Shown: piece by piece, positions 1-9,731 of the stretch
Numbering within the stretch: the stretch's first letter is position 1
Layout: each line of letters opens with the position of its first letter
NCBI RefSeq assembly: GCF_008329585.1
Contig: NZ_NPKP01000002.1
Coordinates: 682,001 to 746,000 of the forward strand
Length of the DNA: 64,000 nucleotides
Reading direction: 5' to 3'
From: Mycolicibacterium sp. P9-22
Lineage (GTDB): Bacteria; Actinomycetota; Actinomycetes; Mycobacteriales; Mycobacteriaceae
Notes under the pieces: model-generated
Databases searched by the model: none
Seen by the model: the letters and a program-made list of their open reading frames with translations, nothing else
Told to the model about the DNA's origin: nothing
Position numbers and translations under genes: made by a program

Positions 1-489
1 GGGCAATTTTTCCCACTGTTAACCACATGAAGCGCACCCAAGGGCAGTCGTAGGTTGAACCCGCACGTAGATGCTGCTTTTCAGTGCCATTGCTGCACAA
101 ATTGATGCCAGCCAGGGCCCCTTGGGGCAATTGCCCGCAGAATGGATCGCAATGAGTTTGCTGGAATGGCAGAGTGACTGCACCTATCGCGACACCCATG
201 GGCGCCACAATCAGTCCCGCAAAGCGGCCTTCCACATCTGGGCTCAGCGGCTTTCGCTCCCGGAAGGAGCGTTTACAGCAAACATCTCGCGGAGCGAGCG
301 GCGCTGTCCGCGCACCCGTTGGTTTCGCCTTCGGTGTCGATATCACCCGCGGTGATGCCCTGCTCACCGTGGAAGCGTCCGCCCCCGTTGCCGCCTTCAC
401 GGTCTGAGCACGACTCCGAAGTTCGGCCGCCGATACCCAGGATTTGCCAGATCCGAATGCGAGTGGCAGTTTTCGGCAGCCGTCGCACG
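1..489. other. Stretch without a recognisable gene
   Basis: Several short open frames cross this stretch on both strands, but none shows a ribosome binding site, a recognisable domain or mycobacterial codon preference. Its composition is less GC-rich at the left edge. It presumably holds the promoter of the phosphatase gene that follows, but I could not pick a convincing -10/-35 pair. Confidence 0.5.
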
Positions 490-1101
490 ATGAGCCCGTT
501 GATGCGGATACTGGAGAAGAGCCGCGCGTCCCGGCGCCTGTCCGGACCGCTGCCGAGGACCCCACGAGCCGAGGAGCCGACCCTGCACGTCCTGTTCGTG
601 TGCACCGGAAATATATGCCGCTCACCTACGGCGGAGCGCCTTGCCACCGCGTACTGCGCCCGAACCGGAATCACGGGACTCACCGCGAGTAGCGCCGGCA
701 CCCATGCCGTGATCGCGCACCCGATTCAACAAGACGCCGCGCTCACACTGGGCGATCTCGGCGCAGACTCGTCGAACTTCGCTGCAAGGAGGCTCACCCG
801 GAAAGTAGCGGCCTCTGCTGATCTTGTTCTGACGATGACGAGGGCACATCGCACCAGCGTTCTGGAAGTCGCACCACACAAACTGCACCGGACCTTCACC
901 CTGGTCGAAGCAGCACGACTGGTCACCGAATGTGGGGCCCGACAGATTGACGCTCTCGCTAATTTGCGTTCCATGCTGGCCGGCGACGACATCCTCGACA
1001 TCTTGGACCCAATCGGCCAGAGCACCGAAGTCTTCGCCGCCGTCGGCAAGCAGATCGCCGAGCTCTTGCCACCGATCCTCGAAATTTGCCGTCCCGAGTG
1101 A
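490..1101 (+). CDS. Low-molecular-weight protein-tyrosine-phosphatase
   Basis: Cytoplasmic low-molecular-weight tyrosine phosphatase, which removes phosphate from phosphotyrosine through a cysteinyl-phosphate intermediate. The signature CTGNICRS gives the nucleophilic Cys and the phosphate-binding Arg, and a late ILDPIGQS segment supplies the general-acid Asp. Family members are about 160 residues and normally begin almost directly at the HVLFVCTGN strand. Here that strand lies about 31 codons inside the first usable ATG, which has no clear ribosome binding site. A CTG at 583 has GAGGAG seven bases upstream and would give a family-sized protein, so the start is uncertain. The stop overlaps the next gene's GTG by GTGA, so the two are probably co-transcribed. 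The family call is firm; the physiological substrate is unknown. Confidence 0.85.
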   Translation: MSPLMRILEKSRASRRLSGPLPRTPRAEEPTLHVLFVCTGNICRSPTAERLATAYCARTGITGLTASSAGTHAVIAHPIQQDAALTLGDLGADSSNFAARRLTRKVAASADLVLTMTRAHRTSVLEVAPHKLHRTFTLVEAARLVTECGARQIDALANLRSMLAGDDILDILDPIGQSTEVFAAVGKQIAELLPPILEICRPE

Positions 1102-2117
1102 CCAAGGTCGGGCGCACTCCGCGACGGCACACCCGACGGCCTCCGCGCATCTCGTTTCCCGCCTTTTTGGCGGGCGCTGTGCTGCTCTATGTGGTCGCCG
1201 CGCTGATCACCCGCACCGTTGCGCTGACCAACCTGGCGGCACTGGTGCTCGCGGCGAGCTTCCCCTATGTCCCACTGACCGCTCTGTTGGGACTGATCCT
1301 CAGCGCGCTCTGCCGCCAGAAGCTGCTCGCCGTCGCGGGCATCACACTGTTGACGGTCTCGGTGGCGATCCAGGTGCCGTGGCAAGACCTCGGACGGACA
1401 CCCGATGCGGGCCAGCCCGGCACCGAACTGCGGGTGCTCTCCTCGAACATCCAGAAAGGGGAGGCCGACACCGCGTCGTTCATCGCGCTCGCCGTCGACA
1501 GCGCGGACATCATCACGATGTCCGAATTGACCGCCGAGGCTGCGGCACGATTCCGCGAGGGCGGCCTTCGCAAGACCTTTCCCTACTCCGTACTGATCCC
1601 CCGGCCCGGTGCTGGCGGAATGGGGCTGTGGAGCCGGTACCCACTCCGAGCTCTTCGCGCCTCGAAGTACGGAAGCAACTTCATCGCCGCCCGCGTGCGG
1701 GTTCCCGGCGTACCGAACGATCCGCTGGTCGCCAGTGTTCACCTGATGTCCCCGCTGGCCGGCGGCGCCAACACCTTCGACGAGTGGGATCACCGGATCA
1801 CCGCAGCCAAGTCCGAATTCGCGGATTATGCCGAGTCCGCCGGCCCGGCCGCGGTGATCATCGCCGGCGACTTCAATGCCACCCCCGACATGCGCCAGTT
1901 CCGTGACCTCCTGGACGTCGGCTATCGCGATGCGGTCATCCAGACCGGAGCGGGCTTCTCCCCGACCTATTCACCGCACCCCGCCATCCCGCCGCTGATC
2001 ACCATCGACCACGTGCTGACCCGCAATTCGGCGACACAGTCGATCCATACGGTCGATGTCCCGGGCTCGGATCATCGGGCGCTGCTGGCGACCGTCGCGG
2101 TTCCCACGAACCCGTAG
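1098..2117 (+). CDS. Membrane-anchored endonuclease/exonuclease/phosphatase-family protein
   Basis: About 339 residues. The first ~90 residues hold roughly three hydrophobic helices, and the rest is an EEP (DNase I-like) domain placed outside or at the membrane. Visible active-site landmarks are SSNIQKG (metal/phosphate Asn), MSELT (metal Glu), GDFNATPD (Asp/Asn pair), TIDHVL and GSDHRAL (His). These fit a metal-dependent phosphodiesterase, but the substrate could be nucleic acid, a phospholipid or another phosphodiester. I chose the GTG that overlaps the upstream stop (GTGA) over a TTG four codons earlier. A strong terminator follows directly. Pairing with a tyrosine phosphatase suggests surface or signalling chemistry, which is inference. 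Confidence 0.8.
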   Translation: MTKVGRTPRRHTRRPPRISFPAFLAGAVLLYVVAALITRTVALTNLAALVLAASFPYVPLTALLGLILSALCRQKLLAVAGITLLTVSVAIQVPWQDLGRTPDAGQPGTELRVLSSNIQKGEADTASFIALAVDSADIITMSELTAEAAARFREGGLRKTFPYSVLIPRPGAGGMGLWSRYPLRALRASKYGSNFIAARVRVPGVPNDPLVASVHLMSPLAGGANTFDEWDHRITAAKSEFADYAESAGPAAVIIAGDFNATPDMRQFRDLLDVGYRDAVIQTGAGFSPTYSPHPAIPPLITIDHVLTRNSATQSIHTVDVPGSDHRALLATVAVPTNP

Positions 2118-2121
2118 AACG

Positions 2122-2153
2122 CCGAAACCCCGCCACAAGGGGCGGGGTTTCGG
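2122..2153. terminator. Bidirectional hairpin terminator
   Basis: A perfect 13-bp stem (CCGAAACCCCGCC paired with its complement at 2141-2153) closes a 6-base loop. It lies between the converging ends of the EEP-family gene and rplA. T-runs inside the stem on one side and A-runs on the other fit termination from both directions. Confidence 0.85.
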
Positions 2154-2172
2154 GTTATGACTTGGGGTCAGG

Positions 2173-2889
2173 CTAGGCCTGAGCCTCCTCCGTGAAGTTA
2201 CGGGTGACCGCCGGGTCGACCGGGATACCCGGGCCGGTGGTGGTGGAGACGGTGACCTTCTTGACGTAACGCCCCTTGGACGACGACGGCTTGGCGCGCA
2301 GGATCTCGTCGAGAGCGGCACCGTAGTTCTCCGCGAGGGCCTTCTCGTCGAAGGATGCCTTGCCGATCACGAAGTGCAGGTTGGCCTGCTTGTCGACGCG
2401 GAAGTTGATCTTGCCGCCCTTGATGTCGTTGACGGCCTTGGCGACGTCAGCGGTCACGGTGCCCGTCTTCGGGTTCGGCATCAGACCACGCGGGCCGAGC
2501 ACACGCGCGATACGGCCGACCTTGGCCATCTGGTCGGGAGTGGCGATCGCGGCGTCGAAGTCCAGGAAACCGCCCTGGATCTTCTCGATCAGGTCATCGC
2601 TGCCGACGATATCGGCGCCTGCTGCGACGGCCTGCTCGGCCTTCTCACCCACGGCGAACACCGCGACACGGGCCGTCTTACCGGTGCCGTGCGGCAGGTT
2701 GACGGTGCCACGCACCATCTGGTCTGCCTTGCGGGGATCCACGCCCAAGCGGACCGCAACCTCAACGGTGGCGTCCTGCTTCTTCGAGGAGGTCTCCTTG
2801 GCCAGACGTGCGGCCTCAAGAGGGGTGTAGAGATTGTCGCGGTCCACCTTCTCGGCGGCTTCGCGGTAAGCCTTGCTGTTCTTGCTCAT
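2173..2889 (-). CDS. rplA: 50S ribosomal protein L1
   Basis: Ribosomal protein L1 of the large subunit, at the L1 stalk near the E site. The 238-residue product is of normal bacterial length. It shows the characteristic [14 protein letters not shown] loop near the middle and a [12 protein letters not shown] C-terminus common in actinobacteria. It is the last gene of the rightward-to-leftward secE-nusG-rplK-rplA block, 79 bases after rplK, and ends at the strong hairpin at 2122-2153. In many bacteria L1 represses its own operon by binding a leader that mimics its rRNA site; I did not identify such a leader here. Confidence 0.98.
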   Translation of the reverse strand: MSKNSKAYREAAEKVDRDNLYTPLEAARLAKETSSKKQDATVEVAVRLGVDPRKADQMVRGTVNLPHGTGKTARVAVFAVGEKAEQAVAAGADIVGSDDLIEKIQGGFLDFDAAIATPDQMAKVGRIARVLGPRGLMPNPKTGTVTADVAKAVNDIKGGKINFRVDKQANLHFVIGKASFDEKALAENYGAALDEILRAKPSSSKGRYVKKVTVSTTTGPGIPVDPAVTRNFTEEAQA

Positions 2890-2968
2890 TGATGTCTCCA
2901 GTTCAGAGTTTGTGGTTGGCGAGCCGAAGCGGGCTCTCCCACAAGATTTTCCGGTGCCTTCGGGCGAC

Positions 2969-3397
2969 TTACTTGACCGTGATGCCCATCGACCGGGCGG
3001 TGCCGGCGATGATCTTCGCGGCAGCGTCGATGTCGTTGGCGTTGAGGTCTTCCTTCTTGGTCTCGGCGATCTCGCGCACCTGATCCCAGGTCACCGAGGC
3101 GACCTTGGTGGTGTGCGGGGTGCCGGAACCCTTCTGCACGCCGGCGGCCTTGAGCAGCAGCTTGGCGGCGGGCGGCGTCTTCAGGGCGAACGTGAAGGAA
3201 CGGTCCTCGTAGACACTGATCTCCACGGGGATGACGTTCCCGCGCTGCGACTCGGTCGCGGCGTTGTACGCCTTGCAGAATTCCATGATGTTGACGCCGT
3301 GCTGGCCGAGCGCCGGACCCACGGGCGGAGCAGGGTTGGCCTGCCCGGCCTGGATCTGGAGCTTGATCAACCCGACGACCTTCTTCTTCGGGGCCAT
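2969..3397 (-). CDS. rplK: 50S ribosomal protein L11
   Basis: Ribosomal protein L11, which binds 23S rRNA in the GTPase-associated centre and is needed for stringent-factor activation. The 142 residues include the N-terminal signature [19 protein letters not shown] and the C-terminal RNA-binding part with [14 protein letters not shown]. It sits between nusG and rplA as in most bacteria, with about 50 bases separating it from nusG. Confidence 0.98.
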   Translation of the reverse strand: MAPKKKVVGLIKLQIQAGQANPAPPVGPALGQHGVNIMEFCKAYNAATESQRGNVIPVEISVYEDRSFTFALKTPPAAKLLLKAAGVQKGSGTPHTTKVASVTWDQVREIAETKKEDLNANDIDAAAKIIAGTARSMGITVK

Positions 3398-3449
3398 GCT
3401 CTGGTTTTTCCTTCTCTCGATGGGTCCGGCCGATATCCGGGCCCGAAAA

Positions 3450-4714
<1,265 letters not shown>

Positions 4715-4782
4715 CGCATGCCTTTCGTCTGTTTACGTGTGGTCACCTTCCAGTGTCCACACTTGTCGAGTATTCAGTTGAG

Positions 4783-4855
<73 letters not shown>

Positions 4856-4989
4856 TCGTTCGAGGCTTCACATAACTGCGCGCTCTCCGATCGGCCGATT
4901 TCCGAACCGACGGACAGCGCGCTGTAGTGGGAAAACCCCGAGAACCGAGTGTACATCGGCCCGCGTGCGAGTTACTAATCCCTAGGTCG

Positions 4990-5499
4990 CTACTCCCCTG
5001 CCGCCGCCCGGAGCACCTGTCCGGTCTCACGGTCGTAGCGCATCGACACCGAATTGTCGCCTTCGTGGCCCATCAGCGTGGTGAACGCCTCCATGATGAT
5101 CCCGCCGTCATCATCGGTCAGGACGTTGCGGGTCACCACGATGTCGGCGTTGAAGCGGTTCTCGACGGACTTGATCTCCAGCTCGGCGTGCAGCCGGTCA
5201 CCCACCTTGATCGGGCGGTGGTACACGAAGCGCTGGTCGACCTGGATGATCTGCATGGTCTCCATGCCGACGTCGACGTTGCGGAAGAAGTCCTGCTGCA
5301 CCAGCAGTGCCACGATCGAGACGAACGTCGGACCGGCGACCAGCGTTTCGTGGCCCAGCTCGGCGGCGGCCTCTTCGTTCAGCGACGCCGGATCGGGCGA
5401 CTTCACCGCGAGCGCGAACTGCTTGACCTGCTCGCGACCCACCACGAAGACCTCGGGGTACTTGTAGACCATCCCGAGAATGTCTGCCCTCAACGCCAT
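4990..5499 (-). CDS. hadC: (3R)-hydroxyacyl-ACP dehydratase subunit HadC
   Basis: Non-catalytic (MaoC-like, degenerate hot-dog) subunit that pairs with HadB to form the HadBC dehydratase of the FAS-II cycle, which lengthens meromycolic chains. The 169-residue product begins MALRADILGMVYKYPEVF and parallels HadA over its length (GRE..., AAELGHETLVAGPTF, QVDQRFVYHRPIKVGD). The ATG lies one base after the hadB stop, so translation is probably coupled. Longer in-frame starts would run into hadB and are unnecessary. Downstream is tRNA-Trp. Confidence 0.96.
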   Translation of the reverse strand: MALRADILGMVYKYPEVFVVGREQVKQFALAVKSPDPASLNEEAAAELGHETLVAGPTFVSIVALLVQQDFFRNVDVGMETMQIIQVDQRFVYHRPIKVGDRLHAELEIKSVENRFNADIVVTRNVLTDDDGGIIMEAFTTLMGHEGDNSVSMRYDRETGQVLRAAAGE

Positions 5500-5500
5500 G

Positions 5501-5929
5501 TCAGGCCAGCTTCGCGGTCGCGATGGCGCGGCCGAAGATCTTCTTGCCACCGGTGGTGGCGGAGATCGCGATGGTCACCGACTTAGACTCGGGCTCAACC
5601 GATTTCACGCGTCCGTTGAACACGATCTCGGCGCCGACGCCGTCGTTGGGCACCGGCACCACAGCGGTGAACCGGACGTTGTACTCGGTGACTGCGGCCG
5701 GGTCGCCGACCCAGGAGGTGACGTAGCCGCCGCCGAGGCCCATCGTCAGCATGCCGTGCGCGATGGCGGTGTCGAGGCCGACCTGCTTGGCGATCTCGTC
5801 ATCCCAGTGGATCGGGTTCAGGTCGCCGGAAACGCCGGCGTAGTTGACCAGGTCCTGGCGGGTGAGCGGGATGACCTTCTCGGGAAGGGTGTCGCCGATG
5901 CTCACCGAACTGAATTCACGCAATGCCAT
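5501..5929 (-). CDS. hadB: (3R)-hydroxyacyl-ACP dehydratase catalytic subunit HadB
   Basis: Catalytic subunit shared by the HadAB and HadBC dehydratases of mycolic-acid FAS-II. It removes water from beta-hydroxyacyl-AcpM to give the trans-2-enoyl product. The 142-residue protein has the MaoC hydratase motif, with the catalytic pair Asp36 and His41 in SGDLNPIHWDD, and the following HGMLTMGLGGGY helix. The chosen ATG lies within the end of hadA (14-base overlap), which indicates tight translational coupling. HadB is essential in mycobacteria where tested. Confidence 0.97.
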   Translation of the reverse strand: MALREFSSVSIGDTLPEKVIPLTRQDLVNYAGVSGDLNPIHWDDEIAKQVGLDTAIAHGMLTMGLGGGYVTSWVGDPAAVTEYNVRFTAVVPVPNDGVGAEIVFNGRVKSVEPESKSVTIAISATTGGKKIFGRAIATAKLA

Positions 5930-6392
5930 CTGAAAAGCCCTCTTCTCCGTCGCCCGAACGCCCCGCGAGGGTCGTGTAGGCCTCCTGAACGACGTCACCG
6001 CTGTCGTTGGTGATGATGTTCTTGGTGACGATGATGTCGGTGCCGTGCACCTTCCGCACCGAGTCCACGTAGACGTCGCAATAAAGTTTGTCCCCGGCCC
6101 GGATCGGCCGCCGGAACTTCAGCTCCTGGTCGACCTGCACGATCTGAGCGTCGTGGACGCCGATGTTCGCGTTGTCGAAGAATGCCAACTGCGCCGTGTA
6201 CCCGAAGATGCAGATGAACGTCAGCGGCGCCGGCAGCGAGTCATGCCCGAGCTCGGCGGCGACAGCCTCATCGAAGTAGAAAGCATCATCGTTCTTGACG
6301 GCGATGGCGTGCTCACGGATCTTCTCGCGGCCAACCTCGTAGGCGTCGGGATAGCGGTAGTGCATCCCGACGATTTTCTCCGACAGCGTCAC
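5916..6392 (-). CDS. hadA: (3R)-hydroxyacyl-ACP dehydratase subunit HadA
   Basis: Substrate-binding subunit of the HadAB dehydratase, acting on shorter intermediates in meromycolate extension. The 158 residues match the known HadA length. Cys61 (in PLTFICIFGY) is present, the residue modified when thiacetazone- or isoxyl-type drugs attack HadA, so the drug-reactive site is conserved. Translation starts at GTG, nine bases after the rpmG stop, and the end overlaps hadB. The unit reads rpmG-hadA-hadB-hadC. Confidence 0.97.
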   Translation of the reverse strand: MTLSEKIVGMHYRYPDAYEVGREKIREHAIAVKNDDAFYFDEAVAAELGHDSLPAPLTFICIFGYTAQLAFFDNANIGVHDAQIVQVDQELKFRRPIRAGDKLYCDVYVDSVRKVHGTDIIVTKNIITNDSGDVVQEAYTTLAGRSGDGEEGFSDGIA

Positions 6393-6401
6393 GACAATGG
6401 G

Positions 6402-6569
6402 CTAGCGCGACTCTTTGTGGGGCTGGTGGTGACCGCAGTTCGGGCAGAACTTCTTGATCTCGAGGCGATCGGGATCGTTCCGCCGGTTCTTCTTGGTGAT
6501 GTAGTTACGGTGCTTGCACACCTCGCAGGCCAAAGTGATCTTCGGCCGTACGTCGGTACTCGACGCCAC
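6402..6569 (-). CDS. rpmG: 50S ribosomal protein L33, zinc-binding form
   Basis: 55-residue L33 of the large ribosomal subunit. It has two Cys pairs (CEVC and CPNC) forming a zinc ribbon, so it is the zinc-dependent C+ form. Mycobacteria usually carry a second, cysteine-free L33 made under zinc starvation elsewhere. The GTG start is chosen because it gives the family N-terminus ([10 protein letters not shown]) and has a purine-rich GAGAGGCAAGAG upstream. It leads into hadA. Confidence 0.96.
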   Translation of the reverse strand: MASSTDVRPKITLACEVCKHRNYITKKNRRNDPDRLEIKKFCPNCGHHQPHKESR

Positions 6570-6596
6570 GTCTCTTGCCTCTCGTTGTTCTGCCTG

Positions 6597-6670
6597 TAGC
6601 GGTGGGGAGGCTCGATCTCCCGACCTCACGATTATGAGTCGTGCGCTCTAACCAGCTGAGCTACACCGCC
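6597..6670 (-). tRNA. metT: tRNA-Met (anticodon CAT)
   Basis: A 74-base cloverleaf on the minus strand. The acceptor stem GGCGGTG closes with a terminal G-U pair, the discriminator is A, the anticodon stem is CACGA/TCGTG and the loop CTCATAA. The A-box-like TAGCTCAGCTGGTTAGAGC and T-arm sequences suit an elongator tRNA. A CAT anticodon could in principle be a lysidine-modified Ile tRNA, but the neighbourhood (thrT-metT-rpmG) favours Met. Confidence 0.93.
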
Positions 6671-6707
6671 CCGATCGACGCGACGGTGCTCCGCCGAGCG
6701 TCTACCG

Positions 6708-6780
6708 AGCCCCCTAACGGAATCGAACCGTTGACCTTTTCCTTACCATGGAAACGCTCTACCGACTGAGCTAAGGGGGC
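6708..6780 (-). tRNA. thrT: tRNA-Thr (anticodon GGT)
   Basis: A 73-base cloverleaf on the minus strand. The acceptor stem is GCCCCCT/AGGGGGC with discriminator U, and the anticodon loop ATGGTAA lies between TTTCC and GGAAA. It is immediately upstream of tRNA-Met and probably shares its transcript with metT, rpmG and hadABC. Confidence 0.96.
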
Positions 6781-6964
6781 CTTGCACTATCTTGGGCCGT
6801 AGGGCCTTAAAGAGGGTACATTCTCCCTGTTCCCGCCTCCAAAACGGCTGGTCTCTGGCTCATTTTTGGGCGTCTGCGGCAGTGGCCGCGGGCCTGCCCA
6901 CCCAAATGTGGCACCGGCGTACATCAGTTCAGTCAACTGGGCGGGGCCGCACCCTTCCTGAGGC

Positions 6965-6996
6965 CAGGTAGGCAAATAGGCCGTCTGGCCTACCTG
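6965..6996. terminator. Inverted repeat, possible terminator
   Basis: Nine-base arms CAGGTAGGC and GCCTACCTG enclose 14 bases, about 48 bases past the stop of the minus-strand DUF559-type gene and upstream of thrT. There is no T-tract. It could terminate the upstream gene or be a binding site. Confidence 0.4.
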
Positions 6997-7043
6997 ACGT
7001 CAGCCAACCACCGACATCCCCGGTCCGGGCTGAAACCACGTCC

Positions 7044-7886
7044 TCACGCAGCACGCCACCCCCGGCTGTACAGCGCCGCGGCAGTTCGCCCGACGGCGTC
7101 GGCGTCGGAGTCCTCGGCGATCACCCGGATGACGATCCATCGCAACGCCGCCAGATCCCGATTTACCTTCTGGTCGCGGACATATGTCACGCGATCGCTC
7201 TGGTGGTGTCCGCCGTCGTACTGCACGGCGATCTTGAGGTCCTCCCAGCCCATGTCAACCTTGGCGATGATGCGTCCCCGGGTGTCACGGACGACGATCT
7301 GCGTGCCAGTCGGCCCCATACCTGCGTCCGTCAACGCCAGCCGGAGCCGGGTCTCGCGGGGCGAGTCCGCGCCGGCGTCGACCAGACCGAGCGCCGTCCT
7401 CAGACCGCGCATCCCACGGGCATAGGGATAGCGGGCCATCAACGGCAGCACGTCATCGATCGTCACCTCTCCGCGATTCAGCAGGGCATCGATCCGGGCC
7501 ACCGCCGCATCGCGCTCAAGATGCCGGCCGAGGTCGAAGATCGTCCGGGCACGCGTCGTGACTCTGATGCCGGCGACTGTCGTCACCTCATCTTCGGCCC
7601 ACGCCTCGGCGCGCACGATCAGCCCCTTCGGCGGATGCGTGTTGACCCAAAGCATCTCAATCGGGACATCGTCGTCGACCCACTTGGCGTAGTGCACCGC
7701 CGACGCCGCGACGCCCGCAACTACTCCCCGCCGTCGCGACCACGACCACGCTCCACACACCCGATCCCGAATGGACGGGCTCGGCGGGCCGTAGACATCA
7801 GGGAACATCCGTCGATATCGCGTCCGCAACTCGTGCCGAGTCACTGTGCCTGCTGCCAACGCTTCACTGCCGATAACAACCCCCAT
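7044..7886 (-). CDS. DUF559-type (endonuclease-fold) protein with AbiEi-like N-terminus
   Basis: 280 residues. The N-terminal ~35 residues (SEALAAGTVTRHELRTRYRR, then FPDVYGP) resemble the short winged-helix region found in AbiEi-type antitoxin proteins. The C-terminal ~90 residues look like a DUF559/Vsr-type PD-(D/E)xK nuclease fold: an acidic strand (KVDMGWEDLKIAVQYDGGHH), a helix and a basic strand (DLAALRWIVIRV). Many mycobacteria carry multiple stand-alone copies with no known function. No cognate toxin gene lies beside it: the neighbours are thrT and hmp. It has its own hairpin-like repeat downstream. Catalytic activity is not established. Confidence 0.7.
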   Translation of the reverse strand: MGVVIGSEALAAGTVTRHELRTRYRRMFPDVYGPPSPSIRDRVCGAWSWSRRRGVVAGVAASAVHYAKWVDDDVPIEMLWVNTHPPKGLIVRAEAWAEDEVTTVAGIRVTTRARTIFDLGRHLERDAAVARIDALLNRGEVTIDDVLPLMARYPYARGMRGLRTALGLVDAGADSPRETRLRLALTDAGMGPTGTQIVVRDTRGRIIAKVDMGWEDLKIAVQYDGGHHQSDRVTYVRDQKVNRDLAALRWIVIRVIAEDSDADAVGRTAAALYSRGWRAA

Positions 7887-8030
7887 GACGGGATGCTGGC
7901 ACGTGCTGCCCGCGAAAACAGCCCCTGGGCTGGGCTGCTGTGGATAACCCCAGACTGCGTAGTTTCAGTCTCATGTGGGCAACGCCATCGCGGCTGACTT
8001 CAGGTAGTGATTTCCACGCCGGCCTATACG

Positions 8031-8073
8031 TGGCTTCAGTTTCGCGACACGTGTCGCCGCGAAACTGAAGCCA
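8031..8073. terminator. 16-bp perfect hairpin downstream of hmp
   Basis: Arms TGGCTTCAGTTTCGCG and its exact complement surround an 11-base loop that contains the palindrome ACACGTGT. The structure starts seven bases beyond the stop of the flavohaemoglobin gene, as expected for its terminator. It lacks a T-run, and the unusually long stem could also serve as a mobile or binding palindrome. Confidence 0.7.
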
Positions 8074-8079
8074 GGTAGC

Positions 8080-9240
8080 TCAGGACAGCAGCCAGTCGTT
8101 CGGGCTGAACAGCTCGCAGTGCACCCGGGTGACACCGCGGCTGACGAGCTGATCGCGCACCGCGCGCACGAAGCCGTCGTTGCCGCACAGGTAGACCTCG
8201 GCATCGGCGGGCAACTCGACGCCGTCCAACGACAGCAGGTCCTCGTACCAGAGCTGCAGCGTCGCGTTCGGCAGCCTCTCGACGAGCTCACGTTGGCGCT
8301 CCCGCAGTGGGTGGGCCGCCTCGCTGCGGTCGGCGTGCAGCACCTGCACAGCGGTGCCGGGCGCGCGATCGAGCACGGCTTCGAGGATGCCGAGCATCGG
8401 CGTGACTCCGATACCGGCGGAGATGAGCACCAGCGGGGCACCCGGCTGCGGGGCCGGCAGATCCCCGAACGGGACGGTGATGTCGATCACGTCGCCGACC
8501 CGCAGATTGTCCCGGATCCAGCCCGACACCTCACCGGCCGGCTTGACCGCGAACGTCAGCTCACCACCACCGGACGCATTGACCAGGCTGTACTGCCGCA
8601 GCTGACGGGCGCCGTCGGGCAGCGTCACCCCGACCGACACGTACTGCCCCGGCTCGAACGTGGCGGCCGGTCCGCCGACGGTCACCAGGACCGCGCCCGA
8701 CGGGTCGTCCACCCGGCCCGTGACCCGCGCTCGCCGGTATACGTCACCGGCGGCCACCCCGGCCTCTTCATAGAGCGCACGTTCCATGTCGATCAGGGTG
8801 TCGGCCATGATCCAGTAGACGCGGTCCCAGGCCTCGGCGACCTCGGCGGTGACGGTGTCGGCACCCAGCACCTCGACGATCGCGGCGAACAGGTGCTGGT
8901 GCACGATCGGGTACTGATCGGCGGTGATGCCCAGCGACGCGTGCTTGTGCCCGATCCGCGACAGCAGCTCCGCCGGGTGCGGCAGGTCGGGGTTCACCAG
9001 ATGGGTCGCGAAGGTTGCGATGGACGCGGCCAGTGCGCGCTGCTGGGCGCCCTGGGCCTGATTGCCCCGGTTGAACAGATTGCGCAGCAGCGACGGGTGC
9101 GCCTCGAACAGTCGTTGATAGAAGGACCGGGTGATCGCGTCGATATTGGCCCCGACCAGGGGCAGCGTGGCCGTGATCAGGTCGGCGTGCGCGGGCTCCA
9201 GGTCCTCGGAGACGGAGGACGGGACGGCGGTACTTGTCAC
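8080..9240 (-). CDS. hmp: Flavohaemoglobin / nitric oxide dioxygenase
   Basis: Cytoplasmic flavohaemoglobin converting NO and O2 to nitrate with NAD(P)H. The 386-residue protein has a globin domain (about 10-145), an FAD-binding domain (about 150-255) and a NAD-binding domain to the end. Tyr41 (B10), Gln61 or its neighbour in the E helix, and the proximal His100 in HKHASLG are in the expected places. RQYSL is the flavin motif, and GIGVTPMLGIL binds NAD(P)H. The GTG start overlaps the nsrR stop (GTGA) and gives the normal length; the longer open frame is just read-through of nsrR. Coupling to an NsrR-type regulator supports a nitrosative-stress role. Confidence 0.95.
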   Translation of the reverse strand: MTSTAVPSSVSEDLEPAHADLITATLPLVGANIDAITRSFYQRLFEAHPSLLRNLFNRGNQAQGAQQRALAASIATFATHLVNPDLPHPAELLSRIGHKHASLGITADQYPIVHQHLFAAIVEVLGADTVTAEVAEAWDRVYWIMADTLIDMERALYEEAGVAAGDVYRRARVTGRVDDPSGAVLVTVGGPAATFEPGQYVSVGVTLPDGARQLRQYSLVNASGGGELTFAVKPAGEVSGWIRDNLRVGDVIDITVPFGDLPAPQPGAPLVLISAGIGVTPMLGILEAVLDRAPGTAVQVLHADRSEAAHPLRERQRELVERLPNATLQLWYEDLLSLDGVELPADAEVYLCGNDGFVRAVRDQLVSRGVTRVHCELFSPNDWLLS

Positions 9241-9686
9241 AGGGTGGTCCTTTCCAGCGGGAGAGTCACGACCGGCAGCAAGCCGCCGCCGGTCAGGTCT
9301 TGCAGGGTGTGCTTGTCCAGTTCGCGGTAGAAGGCCTCTTTGGCCTCGTCCAGCAGGCGGCGCAGTCGGCACCCGGCGATCAGTGGGCAGGGGGTGGCAC
9401 CGCCGTCGCAGTCGATGACCTCGGCGTCACCTTCCAGCCGGCGCACCAGCCAGCCCACCGACACCGCGCGGCCGGCTTCGGTCAGCGAGAGCCCGCCCAC
9501 CCGTCCGCGGCGGGCATTCACCATGCCGAGGTCCGACAGGCGTGCGACGGCCTTGGCGATGTGGTGCTCGGAGGCATCGGCGCCGACGGCAATGGTGCGG
9601 GTGGTGATGCGGCGATCGGCCGCGTCGCCCGCGGCCAGCAGCATCATGGTGCGCAGCCCCAGATCGGTGAACCGGGTGAGTTGCAT
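9237..9686 (-). CDS. nsrR: Rrf2-family nitric-oxide-sensing repressor NsrR
   Basis: 149-residue Rrf2-family regulator: a winged helix-turn-helix (about 1-75, with GLRTMMLLA and the RRGRVGGLSL wing), then three cysteines at 93, 100 and 106 that match the iron-sulphur ligand region of NsrR. NO destroys the cluster and relieves repression. The start MQLTRFTDLG is the family N-terminus; an upstream in-frame ATG ten codons earlier would fall inside the operator/promoter dyad. It is the first gene of the nsrR-hmp unit and probably represses its own promoter. Confidence 0.92.
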   Translation of the reverse strand: MQLTRFTDLGLRTMMLLAAGDAADRRITTRTIAVGADASEHHIAKAVARLSDLGMVNARRGRVGGLSLTEAGRAVSVGWLVRRLEGDAEVIDCDGGATPCPLIAGCRLRRLLDEAKEAFYRELDKHTLQDLTGGGLLPVVTLPLERTTL

Positions 9687-9694
9687 GTTCTTGA

Positions 9695-9731
9695 CGCTAT
9701 AAATCCTGCATCGCAAATACCAGATATAGCG
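9695..9731 (-). promoter_or_regulatory. Candidate NsrR operator and promoter upstream of nsrR-hmp
   Basis: An AT-rich island in GC-rich DNA just upstream of the nsrR start. Perfect 7-base arms CGCTATA and TATAGCG define a 37-base dyad, whose centre holds an imperfect repeat (GTATTTGC and GCAGGATT on the minus strand). The inner TATA of one arm could act as -10 for a nearly leaderless transcript. Assignment to NsrR rests on position, not on a confirmed consensus. Confidence 0.5.
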
